From NCBI GenBank assembly GCA_032988165.1, contig JANTQF010000018.1, forward strand, positions 124,001 to 188,000: a stretch of 64,000 bases of DNA. Reading direction: 5' to 3'. Of the stretch, positions 21,576 through 32,828 are shown one piece after another. The notes under the pieces are model-generated. The model was not told the DNA's origin and did not search any database. It saw only the letters and a list, made by a program, of their open reading frames with translations. How positions within the stretch are numbered: position 1 is the stretch's first letter; the number at the start of each line of letters is the position of its first letter. The position numbers and the translations under genes are program-made. The stretch comes from Emmonsiellopsis sp. PD_33 (Eukaryota; Ascomycota; Eurotiomycetes; Onygenales; Ajellomycetaceae).

Positions 21576-23510
21576 ATGGCGGATCTGGAGCGGCAGACGA
21601 CGGCGAGATCCACCGTGTCCGGAAGATCCACTCGGACATCTCAATCGGGCATCAGCAGACAACACACCTCTGCCTCGAGAAATCCTACCGTCTATCCTGC
21701 TCAGTATCTCGATGACCACTCTACGTATCAAGGAGCAGACGACAACCGTCAAAGCGATGTTTCATCTCCAGAAGACCAGCTAGAAGATCTCGACGAAAAG
21801 ACCAGCCGCGCAGATGATTCTCCTCCTACTCATGATTATCTTTCAGATAATGAGGTAGAGACCGTCAGCACCAGGGGCGAAGGTGACTTTGCGCCAGTCA
21901 CGAGTGCGCTTCAGCCGCGCAGGACGCGGACGAGGTCGATACGGGACCCTAAAATGGTATACATTCCCTGGTCAGATATATACACGGACCAGTGCTGACA
22001 TTTTGGCTTGCCAGGTGACGTGGGATGGCCCGGATGACCCTATCAATCCGAAAAATTGGTCCCAGAAGAAGAAATGGGCTGCCACTCTGATAGTTTCATG
22101 TTTCACGTTTATCTCTCCAGTAGCATCGTCAATGGTAGCCCCTGCATTGCCAACAATAGCCAAGGAATTTGGAATTGAAAACGAAGTCGAGTCTCAGCTC
22201 GTCATGTCTATTTTCCTTCTCGCTTATGCCATTGGACCTCTGCTGCTTGGTCCTCTCTCTGAAATCTATGGTCGCACCATAGTGCTGCAGCTGGCCAACT
22301 TAGTTTACCTTATCTTCAACATTGCATGCGGCGTGTCCCGAAATAAATCACAGCTGACGGCCTTCCGATTTTTGTCAGGATTGGGGGGCAGTGCCCCATT
22401 GGCGGTACTTCACTATCCCCTCTGCAACCCTTTCATTCTCCCCCATCAAACATAACAACCCTCGCTAATTTAACCGGCTTTCACGGGATTGACCTTTAGA
22501 TCGGCGGTGGTGTTCTCAGTGACTGCTGGAGGCCCGAAGAGCGTGGGAAGGGGGTAGCCATATACAGTCTCGCCCCTCTTCTAGGACCTGCTGTCGGCCC
22601 AATTGCTGGTGGGTTTATCACCAAGCATACCAGCTGGCGCTGGGCTTTTCACGCTACCTCTATCGCGGATGCGGTGATTCAAATCGCAGGTCTTTTTCTG
22701 CTCGAGGAAACCTATGGTCCCAAAATTCTAGGCGCGAAAGTTGCAAGGCTGCGGAAATCGACTAGCGATGACACGCTCTATTCCGAATATGACCACCCTG
22801 AGAAGACAGGCTCCGCCATCCTTCGGAATGCGATGGTCCGCCCTTTCATCCTCCTCTTTACCCAGCCAATCATCCAGGTCATGGCGGTTTACATGGCCTT
22901 TCTCTACGGCCTCATGTACCTCGTGCTCTCCACGTTTGCGTCACTGTGGGCTAGCCCTGCGTTCTATAACCAGTCTATAGATATCAGTGGCCTCAACTAC
23001 ATTTCCCTAGGAATCGGCTTCTTTGTCGGCTCCCAGGCTTGTGCTCAAGCTAATGATTACGTTTACCGCTCCCTCAAGGAGCGTAATGACGGGGTGGGGA
23101 AACCGGAATTCAGAATCCCCTTGCTCTCGATAGCCGCCGTTTTGATACCAGCAGGACTTTTTATTTACGGCTGGGGGGCCCATTACCGCACGCATTGGAT
23201 TGTCCCGAATATCGGAACTTGCGTGCTATCAGCTGGTATCATCGTGGGCTTCCAATGCCAGCAGACGTACATCGTGGACGCTTATAGTCGATATGCGGCT
23301 AGCGGGCTGGCCTCGGCCACCGTCCTTCGATCGCTGGCAGGCTTTGGGTTTCCCCTATTCGCCCCATATATGTATGCCAAGTTAGGTATGGGATGGGGCA
23401 ACAGCCTGTTGGGATTTCTTGGGGTAGTCTTTGGATGGCCAGCTCCATGGCTTCTATGGAAATTCGGTGAGAAGCTGAGGAAAAAGAGTCCCTATGCGGC
23501 AGGCGGTTAA
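21576..23510 (+). CDS. MFS multidrug/polyamine-type transporter (DHA1)
   Basis: Exons 21576-21956, 22015-22404 and 22500-23510 give about 593 aa. A long hydrophilic Ser/Thr/Asp-rich N-terminus (about 127 aa) precedes VTWDGPDDPINPKNWSQKKK, the hallmark lead-in of fungal DHA1 drug:H+ antiporters. Motif A-like LLLGPLSEIYGRTIV sits between helices 2 and 3, and LGGSAPLAIGGGVLSDCWRPEERG and GPAVGPIAGGFI form the motif B/C region. About 12 helices follow. Plasma-membrane efflux of toxic compounds or polyamines is expected. No biosynthetic cluster lies next to it, so substrate is open. Confidence 0.9.
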
Positions 23511-23923
23511 CTCCAGTGTTTGGTTTCCGGTGAAGGGTAGTATCTGGATTTCCGTTAAAAAATTGCTTGCAATCGGATGATGATTAATGATGTGGGTGGG
23601 ATATTGATAATTGATGATAGACCTAGACATGCTTTTATATTTTAATAATTCTAAAACGAGTTTCATATTTATGCAATAATGATTCATTTCGTACCACCTT
23701 GCAGCGTTGTTTGGTGTGAGTTATCTGTCCTCTCTTCGTCTATTCGTCAACCTCGGTCGAGCCTCGAACATATATATATTTCCTCTCCGCCAACCTCGAA
23801 CCCAGACTGCGTGGTTTTTGCGACTTTCTCCGCGTTGGCAAATCAACATCACCCCGTTTACCAGGCACCGAGAAAATATTCTATCTACTTATACAGCCCA
23901 TATCCCTCCTCTGCAATCGATCA
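23511..23923. other. Intergenic region
   Basis: 413 bp holding the transporter 3' UTR and the promoter of the small membrane protein gene; a TATATATATA tract lies near 23768. Confidence 0.4.
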
Positions 23924-24366
23924 ATGGCTTCCTGCTGTGACTCAAAAGACGCGCCGAAGGCTGCTTCACCCGCACCGTCAAACACATCCCGCTTTGCCCA
24001 AATTACTCCGATCGCGTCCGCTCTTCTTCACAGCTCCTGCTGCTGGCTTCCGGTTAGTCAAATGGTCTTATTTAAGACCCTTAATTCTACAAGGCTTGCA
24101 ACTGACGTCTTTCATGCGCGCGACACCAGGTTCTGCTCGACTTCTTCTCCATCGGATCAGCGTCCGCCTCGCAAATCCATTACCTCCGCCCGTTCTTCTT
24201 CTGGGCTACGCTGCTGATACTCGTTGAAAGCGTTCGTCGCAACGGGCTGGATCGTCGGGCTTTTCTTCGAATTGCTATATCGGGTTTCCTGCTGGCGCTC
24301 CCGCAGCTGGAGAAGTTTACGAAACGCGCGACGGAGGTTGACGCGTCGCATAAGAGTTGTCATTGA
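23924..24366 (+). CDS. Small Cys-rich membrane protein with MerT-like CCWLP motif
   Basis: Exons 23924-24052 and 24130-24366 give about 121 aa. It begins MASCCDSKDAPKAA, has ASALLHSSCCWLPVLLDFFS in the first membrane segment (residues of about 35-55), a second hydrophobic segment around FFWATLLILVESV, a third around IAISGFLLALPQL, and ends HKSCH. Vicinal cysteines in the first helix followed by L-P recall bacterial MerT mercury carriers and related heavy-metal proteins, and the terminal CC and CH pairs could bind metal. This is resemblance by motif only. The next gene (DUF4396) starts 103 bp downstream on the same strand. Confidence 0.7.
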
Positions 24367-24469
24367 TTTGGGATAACTAGTTTATATAGGCGACGTTTTC
24401 CTTGTCTTTTTTTTCTTTCCTATACGGGTTCTACGTGAACGGTTCGTCCGTGTGGAAAGCGATAGAAGA

Positions 24470-25171
24470 ATGGCGACAGGCTATGTTGGGTTGGTTTCCA
24501 GGCGAGCTTTGTGCCACCAACCGTTCCTTCAACGCGTTACTTGGCCTCAAAAGCGTCTATACCGAATCCCACCGAAATTTGGGAGGCAGAGTTTCTCAGA
24601 AGGGATTGCATCAAACTACGCTCGACTGTATCATGACGCACAGCGGCCGCCATCTACCTCCCCAACAACGCTAGGTTTTTGGGCGTCCCGCCCTACCTGG
24701 AAAAGAGCTGGCGTTAACACATTAAGATGCTTGATTGGCTGTACTCTGGGGGACTTTGGTGCTATGTGGTTTCTGCAGGCGTATTATCCGGCATTAGGCG
24801 TCGGGGCTATCATGGGGACATCAAGTAAGTCCCCAAAATACCGGTTGTCTGGAGATTCCAACTCACCTTTTGGAATAGTGGCTGCGGGTCTGGCGAGCTC
24901 CATGTCCCTGGAAACCGTCTTACTTAAAATAGGCCGCGACCAGCTGGGATGGGTTCAGGCTGCGAGAACAGCAGCGGGGATGAGTATGATATCTATGCTG
25001 AGCATGGAGGCTGTCCAGAATGTGGTGGACTACCATTTGACCGGCGGCGTTGTTATTTTGGCCGACCCTCAGTTCTGGGGTGCCGCTGTTGTATCCATGG
25101 CCGCGGGATTTTTGGCTCCGCTTCCGTATAACTATATGCGATTAAGGAAGCATGGGAAGGCTTGTCACTGA
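24470..25171 (+). CDS. DUF4396-family mitochondrial membrane protein
   Basis: Exons 24470-24824 and 24879-25171 give about 215 aa; the 54-nt intron (GTAAGT...TAG) has no stop and keeps frame, so retention would add 18 aa. The first ~50 residues are rich in Arg, Ser and Gln and nearly free of acidic residues (MATGYVGLVSRRALCHQ), as in mitochondrial presequences. The core NTLRCLIGCTLGDFGAMWFL with paired Cys, then AAGLASSMSLETVLL and MEAVQNVVDYHLTGG, matches my recollection of DUF4396. Four membrane helices are likely. Function is unknown. The adjacent CCWLP protein hints at a shared metal or thiol role. Confidence 0.75.
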   Translation: MATGYVGLVSRRALCHQPFLQRVTWPQKRLYRIPPKFGRQSFSEGIASNYARLYHDAQRPPSTSPTTLGFWASRPTWKRAGVNTLRCLIGCTLGDFGAMWFLQAYYPALGVGAIMGTSSKSPKYRLSGDSNSPFGIVAAGLASSMSLETVLLKIGRDQLGWVQAARTAAGMSMISMLSMEAVQNVVDYHLTGGVVILADPQFWGAAVVSMAAGFLAPLPYNYMRLRKHGKACH

Positions 25172-25549
25172 TGATGGTTATTGTTGGGCATTGAGAGTTT
25201 GAAGGGTTTCTACTGAGCTGGGCTGAATGCGTTGGGATGCCATATTGTAATATATGCTAGGGAATACATCCCCGTGCGATTACGTTTGCTGATTAAATTG
25301 TCAACGATAAATAGACAAATGCGGGACGGTAAAAGTGTTTGGCGAAGAAATAAAGGAAAACCCATCTGGGGCTCATTCTTGATGTCAATATGTCCAATGG
25401 CGGATATGGGTGTCGCGAAATTATGGGTCGAAAATTGCAATAAAGAGTGAGGGAATGGCGTGTCTCTGTAATACATACTCCAACGAATGACAATAGCCTT
25501 TGAACAGCATAGAAAACAGCCACTGGTGCTTTGTTGATTGTAGTTAGAC
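25172..25549. other. Convergent intergenic region
   Basis: 378 bp of presumed 3' UTRs; nothing else seen. Confidence 0.4.
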
Positions 25550-28134
25550 TCAAGCAGAAGACTTGTCGGGCGTATTACCCACGTCTAGAAGCCCATCCGC
25601 AGGCGAGGAAATCCTATCCAGATGCACTTTAACTGCGCCGGCGGTGCTGGCCCATTCTTTGGTGGGCGCGGAAGGGTGGGATAGTCCTGGGCGCGTTATG
25701 TTTGTGACCAGGCGGCCCGGAGCCAGTCGGTTCAGCTGCTGGGTTATCCTCGAGGTACCGGCGCGAGTAAATGTCAAGGCAAGGAGCGCCGAACACAAAA
25801 CCCCGAGCCAGAGTAGCAAAAGGAAGAACGCGGGAATACCGTAGAGTGGGTTGTATTTAATTTTGTTTTCATATTGTCGTACCGGAATTCCATTATTGCG
25901 GCCTCCATTTCCACCGTTGTTGCCGTTGTCATCATCATCGTCGCCAGGATTAATCGCTTTTCTGCGAGGATTTCCATCCGAAGCGAGGCCTTTGGTACCA
26001 ACGGTCCCAGAAGCAACGATGTCTGTATATATCAAATTGATAATCCGTGAGGCGCTCGTACTGTTTGCGGATAAACTCTGCCACTTTCGAAGGAATCCGA
26101 AGTTTGTTTTTTGCCAGTATAGTCGGCAATGAGTTGTTGATCATCCATCAACCACGAGGCCGCACTCTCGGAGAAAGTACCATAGATGCTATTCATCGCT
26201 GCCCCGAAAACTGATGCACCAGCGACAGTATCCTTTAGAACCTGGAGACCCTGCTGCCTGTAGACAGCCGGAATATAAACACTCTCAGCTCGTCGGGTAA
26301 GAAGGTTCGGGTTGTTCTCGTGGGAACCGTCGACAATGCCCCACAACCGCGAAGTTTGATTGATTGGTTGGTTTGAGATTTCAACCGCCCAGAGTGGCAT
26401 CGAGCTCTCATCGTCATATTTCTTTTCTTGCAGACCGGATACCTCCAGGTTTGCCAAGCTTGCGGTCCCGTTGAAGCTGAACTCAACGGTTTTGACGGAT
26501 GCCCTTACGGAGCTCGCGCAAGCATAAAGGCGTTGTGACCACTTACTACCTGGTTGAAGTATCATCGAGTCGCCACCGTCGGAGCGCTGGGGAGCCGTAT
26601 AGATGGCACCGCAGCCAACATGAGTCTTGTCAAGGCTGTCTGGATTATGCTCCTTGAAAACCAGTTGCCCCTCGCAAATCAACCCTACAGCACGTTTAGT
26701 AAATGCTAAGATGAGGGATAGCGAGTGCATGGCTCAGTGTACTCACCACCTATGGAGAGCTCATCCTCCATGTCACGGTTGCTGCTGCTGTTCAGCCCAA
26801 TTCCTGGTAGGGCCTGACTCATGCTAGCAATTTGTAGCGAATCTGGCCGAAACCGCCCACGGCCAAATTCCACTGGGTAATTTTGATTGGGTTTGATGTT
26901 GCGGGGAGTTTCCGTTAAGTTGTCGAGGGTGGACATATTAAGACCGATCAGGGCCATACCATTGATATACCATGCCGCAAAATGAGCCCGACCGAGCAGG
27001 TCTGGGTTAACTTGTACGTCATCTGTGTTGAAAGTCCCTGGCTTCGAGCGCAGGTTTGAGAATCCTCCATGATCCCTCAAAGAGACGTCCTTTGCTGATA
27101 GGTGCCCTATATCATCATATTCAATGGTGTAGTCCAAGGTGAGGTTGGAGTCAACACACTCAGTCACTGGCTCCAACCAAGTTATGTCCTCTCTCCAAAC
27201 CGCGCCGTTGGACAAGCCAGCTGGAATGCTGTGGTTACGGTAGCCAATTCCACCAGTAACGGAATCAACCACTAGACCCTCTACCACTTCCAGCTTGTCA
27301 TGCAAAACAAGGGTGTCAAGCGAACGGAAAACACCAGAGACGAAATCTTGGCCACCATTAACCTTCTCGTAGGAACGGTTAAAGTATTGTCGATACTGGA
27401 TATCGAACAGTCCAGAAATGGTTTTGGACCCCTTATCCCCATCAACTACGAATATTTGGGTGATATTCTCGGGGATGTTGGTACTGTAATCCCCCTTCCC
27501 CTCAACGATTGTTCGTTCGCCCCCTTCAGTCTCAAATGCATCCACAGACGATGATCCGGGACAGCCAATAAATAGCTCGTCACTGAGCAAGCCACCGCAG
27601 AGTCTAGTGAATGGCCCATTTAGTCGTAGAGGAGTGCCTAATCCGAAGGAAGATTTGTCTGGGACATATTTAAATGAGGGCGTTACTATCTCTCCAGGCT
27701 CAATTTCGTCCGTAAGTCCAAGCGGAGTAACGATACTGGCGATTCCAAGTAGAAGCACGCCGAAAGTTGTCCAGAATGAGAGGAATTGGACACGGCGGGA
27801 TACATTCGTCGAAGCCTTCGCGTCGGTACGCAACAGTGTCGACCATGGGGTGGATTGCAGGAGACTGCTCCCAACCGTCCTGTGAAGCAGAGTTAGTCGA
27901 GCTTGGTTTGGCGAGGTATGCTCTCGAGAAGTTAGGGGATAAGTCCTACCATGTTGCCGCAGTATTTTCATCTCGGAGAACGGCCGCAATAAGGATGCCA
28001 ATCAAGAGGAACAGGGTGATCCGTACTAATAGGAGGTCAGATCTCATTCGGTCGATGGGGTTTGGAAGAGATTACACACGGATGAAGACACCAACTGCGA
28101 TAAGACCAGACACCTGGCCAACTGTTAAACCCAT
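25550..28134 (-). CDS. Large fungal membrane protein of unknown function
   Basis: Exons 28134-28080, 28025-27950, 27879-26747, 26684-26085 and 26022-25550 give about 778 aa. The last intron (62 nt) is the least certain; it is the only GT-AG choice found that connects the two frames. Membrane segments: IAVGVFILRITLFLLIGILI near the N-terminus, FWTTFGVLLLGIASIVTPLG after a short loop, and PAFFLLLLWLGVLCSALLAL near the C-terminus. Between the last two lies a region of about 550 aa with many N-x-S/T sequons and paired Cys, so probably an exposed glycosylated ectodomain. A DDDDDNGNNGGNGG linker precedes the last helix. I recognise no catalytic motif. Similar architectures are common as uncharacterised proteins in Aspergillus-like genomes. 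Confidence 0.72.
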
Positions 28135-29300
28135 TTTGGGGGCAGCGAGTCTGAGTTGAAGACGAAGAGGAACTTGTCAAAGAGCTGGCTCCGGGAGGCC
28201 TGGGGGAGATGGGCCCCTTTGGCGCTTTTGAAGCCTGCACGAAGCGGCCGGCCATCTTGGGCGTCGACTTGCCAAGAGCGAACAAAATTCGCGATGCTGA
28301 GAATCGATCATCGCTCCCCACCGCCAGCTGCATTTTTCGTGAGGCTCAAATGTGCAGAGCGAAGGCAGCCCGGAGGACTTTTGGGCACCGCAACAAGGAT
28401 GATATTCGGATCGACCTAAACTCTCGTATGTGACGCGGTGGAATCAAGGCTGTTGGGCCAACCGCATTGACTATCAGCGCACCATTGAAATCGTCGTGAT
28501 CGGGGATATTTCTCCACACCACGACAGGCATTCATCTTGGATGAGACGGAGCTTCTTGGCAGCCAGGCCTTGGTGCCGCCAACGCCACGACGGCGGGCTT
28601 GGAGTCTGCTAATTTGGACTTCAAGAGCTGAGCCGCATTGCATGGGCGAGCAGGCTGGAGGGCAAAAGGAAACAAACGACTGGCAGACGCCATTGATCTG
28701 CTGTCACCAGTTGTCTTGGCTGGAGTTGATGCAGATGATGGACGGACTTTTGTCTTGGGAGCTGAAGACTTCGAGTCAAAAGACACGGAAAGTGATTAAC
28801 ATCATGGTCCCTGTCTCCTGTTACGTTGACAACAAGCAAATGCAACCCAAAAAATACCAAGATGGCATCCGGGGAATGGCCAATGGGTGCCCCCTTTTTC
28901 CCCATGTATTGCGCTGGCGGTTATTTGTGACGCGATGAGATCCCTCCTCGTTGACCTCTACCCTTCGTTACGACTCAATTGCGATGGCCTCTCTCCGCAG
29001 TCTTCAAGATGGGGTGTTTTTTGAATACCATCACGATATGGGCCCTAGATAACTTTCTTTTCTCTTGTCTTTTGACCAAGCGAAAAGATGTTTCGTACCA
29101 TGGTGGATTTCTACATCCTAACAGGGTATGTACTAGTATTCATGGATGGGTTTTATATCTTGATTGCCATTGATATCTCTGGGCCGTCCTATCGATGATA
29201 CGGCCCCCGTCTCCCTCTGTACCGCCTGACGACCTTGTACATGGCGTTTGCAGCGGTACAATAGTGCAAACCAAAACCCTCGAGTGTCCGCCCAACTTCT
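28135..29300. other. Intergenic region
   Basis: 1.17 kb upstream of the membrane protein gene and downstream of the second Zn2Cys6 regulator. Several short ORFs on both strands; none recognisable. Confidence 0.45.
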
Positions 29301-30733
29301 TTATCTTCGATAGCCGCAAGCTCTAGCCGGCCCTTCAAGAAGCTGCTGGATGCGCTGGTCAGGGTTATTTGCTAGGAACATGCAAATGGCAGAGCACTCG
29401 GATCGCACACGCTTCTGCACCCACCACTGGTCAACCGCACACATCATTCCGAACCAGTACGCTAGGATTAAAAGTGCTCGGGGGTCCTTGTTTTGCAGCA
29501 GATCACGATAACCATTGTCAATGTCACCCACAAAGGAGATCAATTTAGTGAAGGTGAAGCTCGAGGCTTCTATTTTTTGGAGATTCGATATTACTCGCAG
29601 TGGTCGATGGTAGGGGTTACTATCACTGTCGGAATTTTCGTCAATGTCACAGAGATCAACAAATGTAGCTGGGATTCCTTCAGGACCGGGGCTTTCGTCT
29701 GAGAATGTTCCCTCGTGGTCGTCCGCGTCATGGATTACCGGTATCCATATATTCCTAGCAGCCCGTTCTTTATATTGGGAGAGGATGGTGGACAGGCCTC
29801 CTTGGACGTAAAGCCAGTTTGTTCCGCTTCGGACGGGGGAAAATATCCACGAGTCGCTATCCTGCGAATTACTGCCGGTGAAAGCAAGAACCGCAAGCAT
29901 CATGCAGGTCGACACCATGGCATCCATGTTGTGCTGTGCGGGTGGCAGAACGAGTTCTCGCTGAAAGGATGCCATCGCCAGTTCCCAGTGGTACGACGCC
30001 TTGAATTGGCCGCAGTCATACGTTGGAACTAAATGGTGAAGATGTGTCTCCGAGATAGCAATCAGAGAATGCATAAGGTGGGGAGACTAAAGCACTCAAT
30101 GTTATTAAATGCCGGCAGCGTGCGGTGCCTATAACTCATACCGACAATGCAAGAGGCAACACTTGGGATCGTATTATATGGCGACTAATTGGTGCCCCTA
30201 TCGTATGTGCTGTGAAGAGTTCAAAATGACGGAGCGCATTGATATGTTCCCGGTTAACTGTGTAGCCTCCTAGGGGATTCGTTTGGCGTAACCCAGGAGA
30301 AACGGAATTTTCTCGCCGAAGTAGATCGTCTACAAATTCCGAAGACGATGTCATCGCCATCGAAAACATGCTGTTCGTGGGGGGAGCGCATTCGCCGAGT
30401 ATATCGAGACCACGGTTTCTTCCCGTCTGTGGACGTTCAACGTGCTGGTAGGAACAGGGAACCCCGTGTAGTTCACAACGGCCGCATGCTGGCCTCGTCT
30501 CATCGCACTTGGAAGAGTTAGTTTCCATGGGGATAGAAACAGGAATAGGCACACACCTTAATTCGCCTCCTTTTGCACACCAAACAGCCAGTTCTTGATT
30601 TCCGATGAGGTTTTCGGGATCGGAAGCTGGGTGTAGAGCACCCTGATGACGAGGGGCTGGCACCATTGGATGTGTTCCTTGTTACCGGCGACCGAGCGAT
30701 AGAATTGGAGCTGTTTATCGTCGTGCTCTCCAT
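29301..30733 (-). CDS. Zn2Cys6 transcription factor, Upc2-like architecture
   Basis: Exons 30733-30557, 30507-30142 and 30086-29301 give about 442 aa. The first intron lies inside the DNA-binding domain; joined, it reads [33 protein letters not shown], C-x2-C-x6-C-x6-C-x2-C-x6-C, at residues of about 48-80, preceded by a basic HRKSR. The N-terminus is Ser/Thr/Asn rich. The C-terminal part (HFELFTAHTIG, LPLALSSPHLMHSLIAISETH, YHWELAMASFQREL) follows the layout of sterol-uptake-regulator-like factors, a resemblance only. No partner genes suggest its targets. No CGGAGG(C/G)TCCG site was noticed near it. Confidence 0.88.
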
Positions 30734-31554
30734 AGCCTGAGGCGACGCCCTCTTACTTTCTTTTTTCGTTTTTTCGGGGAGTGGGGGCGTTCCAATCTGG
30801 AGAAATAATATAGCTAGTGATAAGGCGCTGAGAGTGAGCATACGGAGCGGAGAAATAATGCCTTCGTATTTTATCAATTGCGCAAGGTGTTGTTATTAAT
30901 AGTTCCTTGATCCGTTTGCCAAGTATGAAGTCATCATCAGGAGGTGTGATATACACTCAAATGATTGGAGTACCGGCGTCATGTTTAGCACGAAGTTATG
31001 AATGTTGCATTTGATTGGGAATATGGCCTTTGAAGTCGGGCTTGGTGGGTTGAAAGGCTCGTGTTCACAAGGAGGGGGGGGCAATGAAGTTCTCAGCCTC
31101 ATCAGCCCCTGGCAAGTACACCACCAGAGCCGCTCGCGGCAGCGCCCAAAGAATGTTCATATTTCTTTTGACTGCGAGCCATTTTATCCCAGGCTTGTTG
31201 TTCGTCTCCACAATGAGCTGAGTCATTCAAAATAACGACATGGCCAATGGCAAGTCATGGAACATGGAAAAACCACTCGTTATGATCCCTGTCGGCGACA
31301 ATGCCACTTCGCGTTGGCCGCCGGGGGACGGGCAACATTTATTCATCTTCGGCAGGGCTTGGTATGCCCTATCCCTTTGTTAGGATTATCACAAAAATAC
31401 CCAAGGGACGAAAGCCAAATAACGTGGAACGCGAGGGTTACTTGGACTATAATATCAATGCATTTAATATATAGAATATATAGCAATTATTTTGTATTTA
31501 GGGGCTGGCCAGCGGATTGGCAGCAGACGGTCCATCTGCCTGTCTGATTATGCT
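30734..31554. other. Intergenic region
   Basis: 821 bp between the second regulator and the 3' end of the SDR gene. No gene or repeat recognised. Confidence 0.4.
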
Positions 31555-32828
31555 TTAGTCCCCTAGAGGGTAGGGATGCAATACTTGGCCGCCTAGGAGA
31601 TTTAATTAGCCACAAATATATAAAATTCAAGGCTCAAGGGAAAATCGAAGATCGAATACATACAGTAAAGGGCTCCCTCGGGGCTCGCTAGCAAGATAAA
31701 CGTTGGTGCAACCTCACTAGGCTGGCCTGGCCGTCCAAGCATGCTTTGAGATCCAAAGCCCTCCATTTGTTCAGGCGGGCGTGTATCGGGTTGGATGGGC
31801 GTATGGACCGGGCCAGGGCTGTACCACTTACGTTAATACCGACATAGCATGGTTGGGAATTAAGTACATACGCTACCGCATTCACGCGAATGCCCTTGGG
31901 GGTGAGGTTTTTCGCCAGAGAGCGGGTGAACCCAACAATCGCAGCTTTAGTCGATGCGTAGTCTATCATAGAAGAGGTTCCACGGAAGGCAACCACTGAA
32001 GTAGTATTGATGATTCTAAATTCGATGTAAGCGGTGGGACTGGATATCTGGCGGGGATTGGATAGAGAAACCTACGAGCTGCCCTTCTTCATATGAGGGA
32101 GTGCATATTTCGTCAGGGCGAACATTTGGAGAATATTACTTCGAAATGTGCTTTCAACATTGTCCAGGTCGATATCCGCAAAGTCGGAACACATGATTTG
32201 CTTTGATGCATTGTTGACAAGGACATCAAGAGTGGGATATCTAGATTCATTGAGCACAAAAACACTTATATATATATTGGTTTTCTTCAGGTATTTCAGG
32301 AGGGATTCCTCACTTCTTGATATGCTGGTCGATAGCATTCTTGCATGTGTCATTGTCCATGAGGTTCCCAGCAATAAGTAGACATGATTTTTTCTCTTGC
32401 TCGACCATCTTCTTTGTCTGTTTGGCGTCATCTTCCTCCTCTGGAAGATAGACTATTGTTATATTAGCCCCTTCGCGGGCCATGAGCACGGCGACTGATC
32501 GCCCGATTCCCGAGCTGCATATTTTAATGAGAGATTAGGAGTCGAAAATTTGTCAATTGGGGCGCAAGATAAATTCACGTACTCTCCACCAGTAATAAGG
32601 ACATTTTTGTCTTTCAATTTATTGGATCCGGTATACTCGACGAAGTGACCTTCCGATTCAAGTTTCGTGGACTCGCTTTGAGGTTTCATCTGCTTTTCCA
32701 GTCTATAAATCATTAGCGTTTGGGGAACGGGTTGTTGACAACAAAAGCACATACCCAGGCTTCTGTTGCGTCTGGGGTTCGTTGACGGGCTCGAATCTAC
32801 CGCCTGAACCAGCTGCCGAAGATGCCAT
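31555..32828 (-). CDS. Short-chain dehydrogenase/reductase (YghA/glucose-dehydrogenase-like SDR)
   Basis: Seven exons: 32828-32755, 32702-32583, 32514-32314, 32240-32076, 32015-31872, 31818-31664, 31592-31555, about 298 aa. Joined exons give the cofactor motif VLITGGDSGIGRSVAVLMA, DVLVNNAS, and the catalytic Tyr and Lys in IDYASTKAA. The N-terminal ~45 residues (MASSAAGSGGRFEPVNEPQT) resemble the extension of fungal relatives of bacterial YghA. The C-terminus reads GQVLHPYPLGD and stops, where relatives usually continue HPNGG-x-x-x-x-x; it is slightly short. An NAD(P)-dependent oxidoreductase of unknown substrate. Six introns in 1.27 kb is dense compared with most neighbours. Confidence 0.85.
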
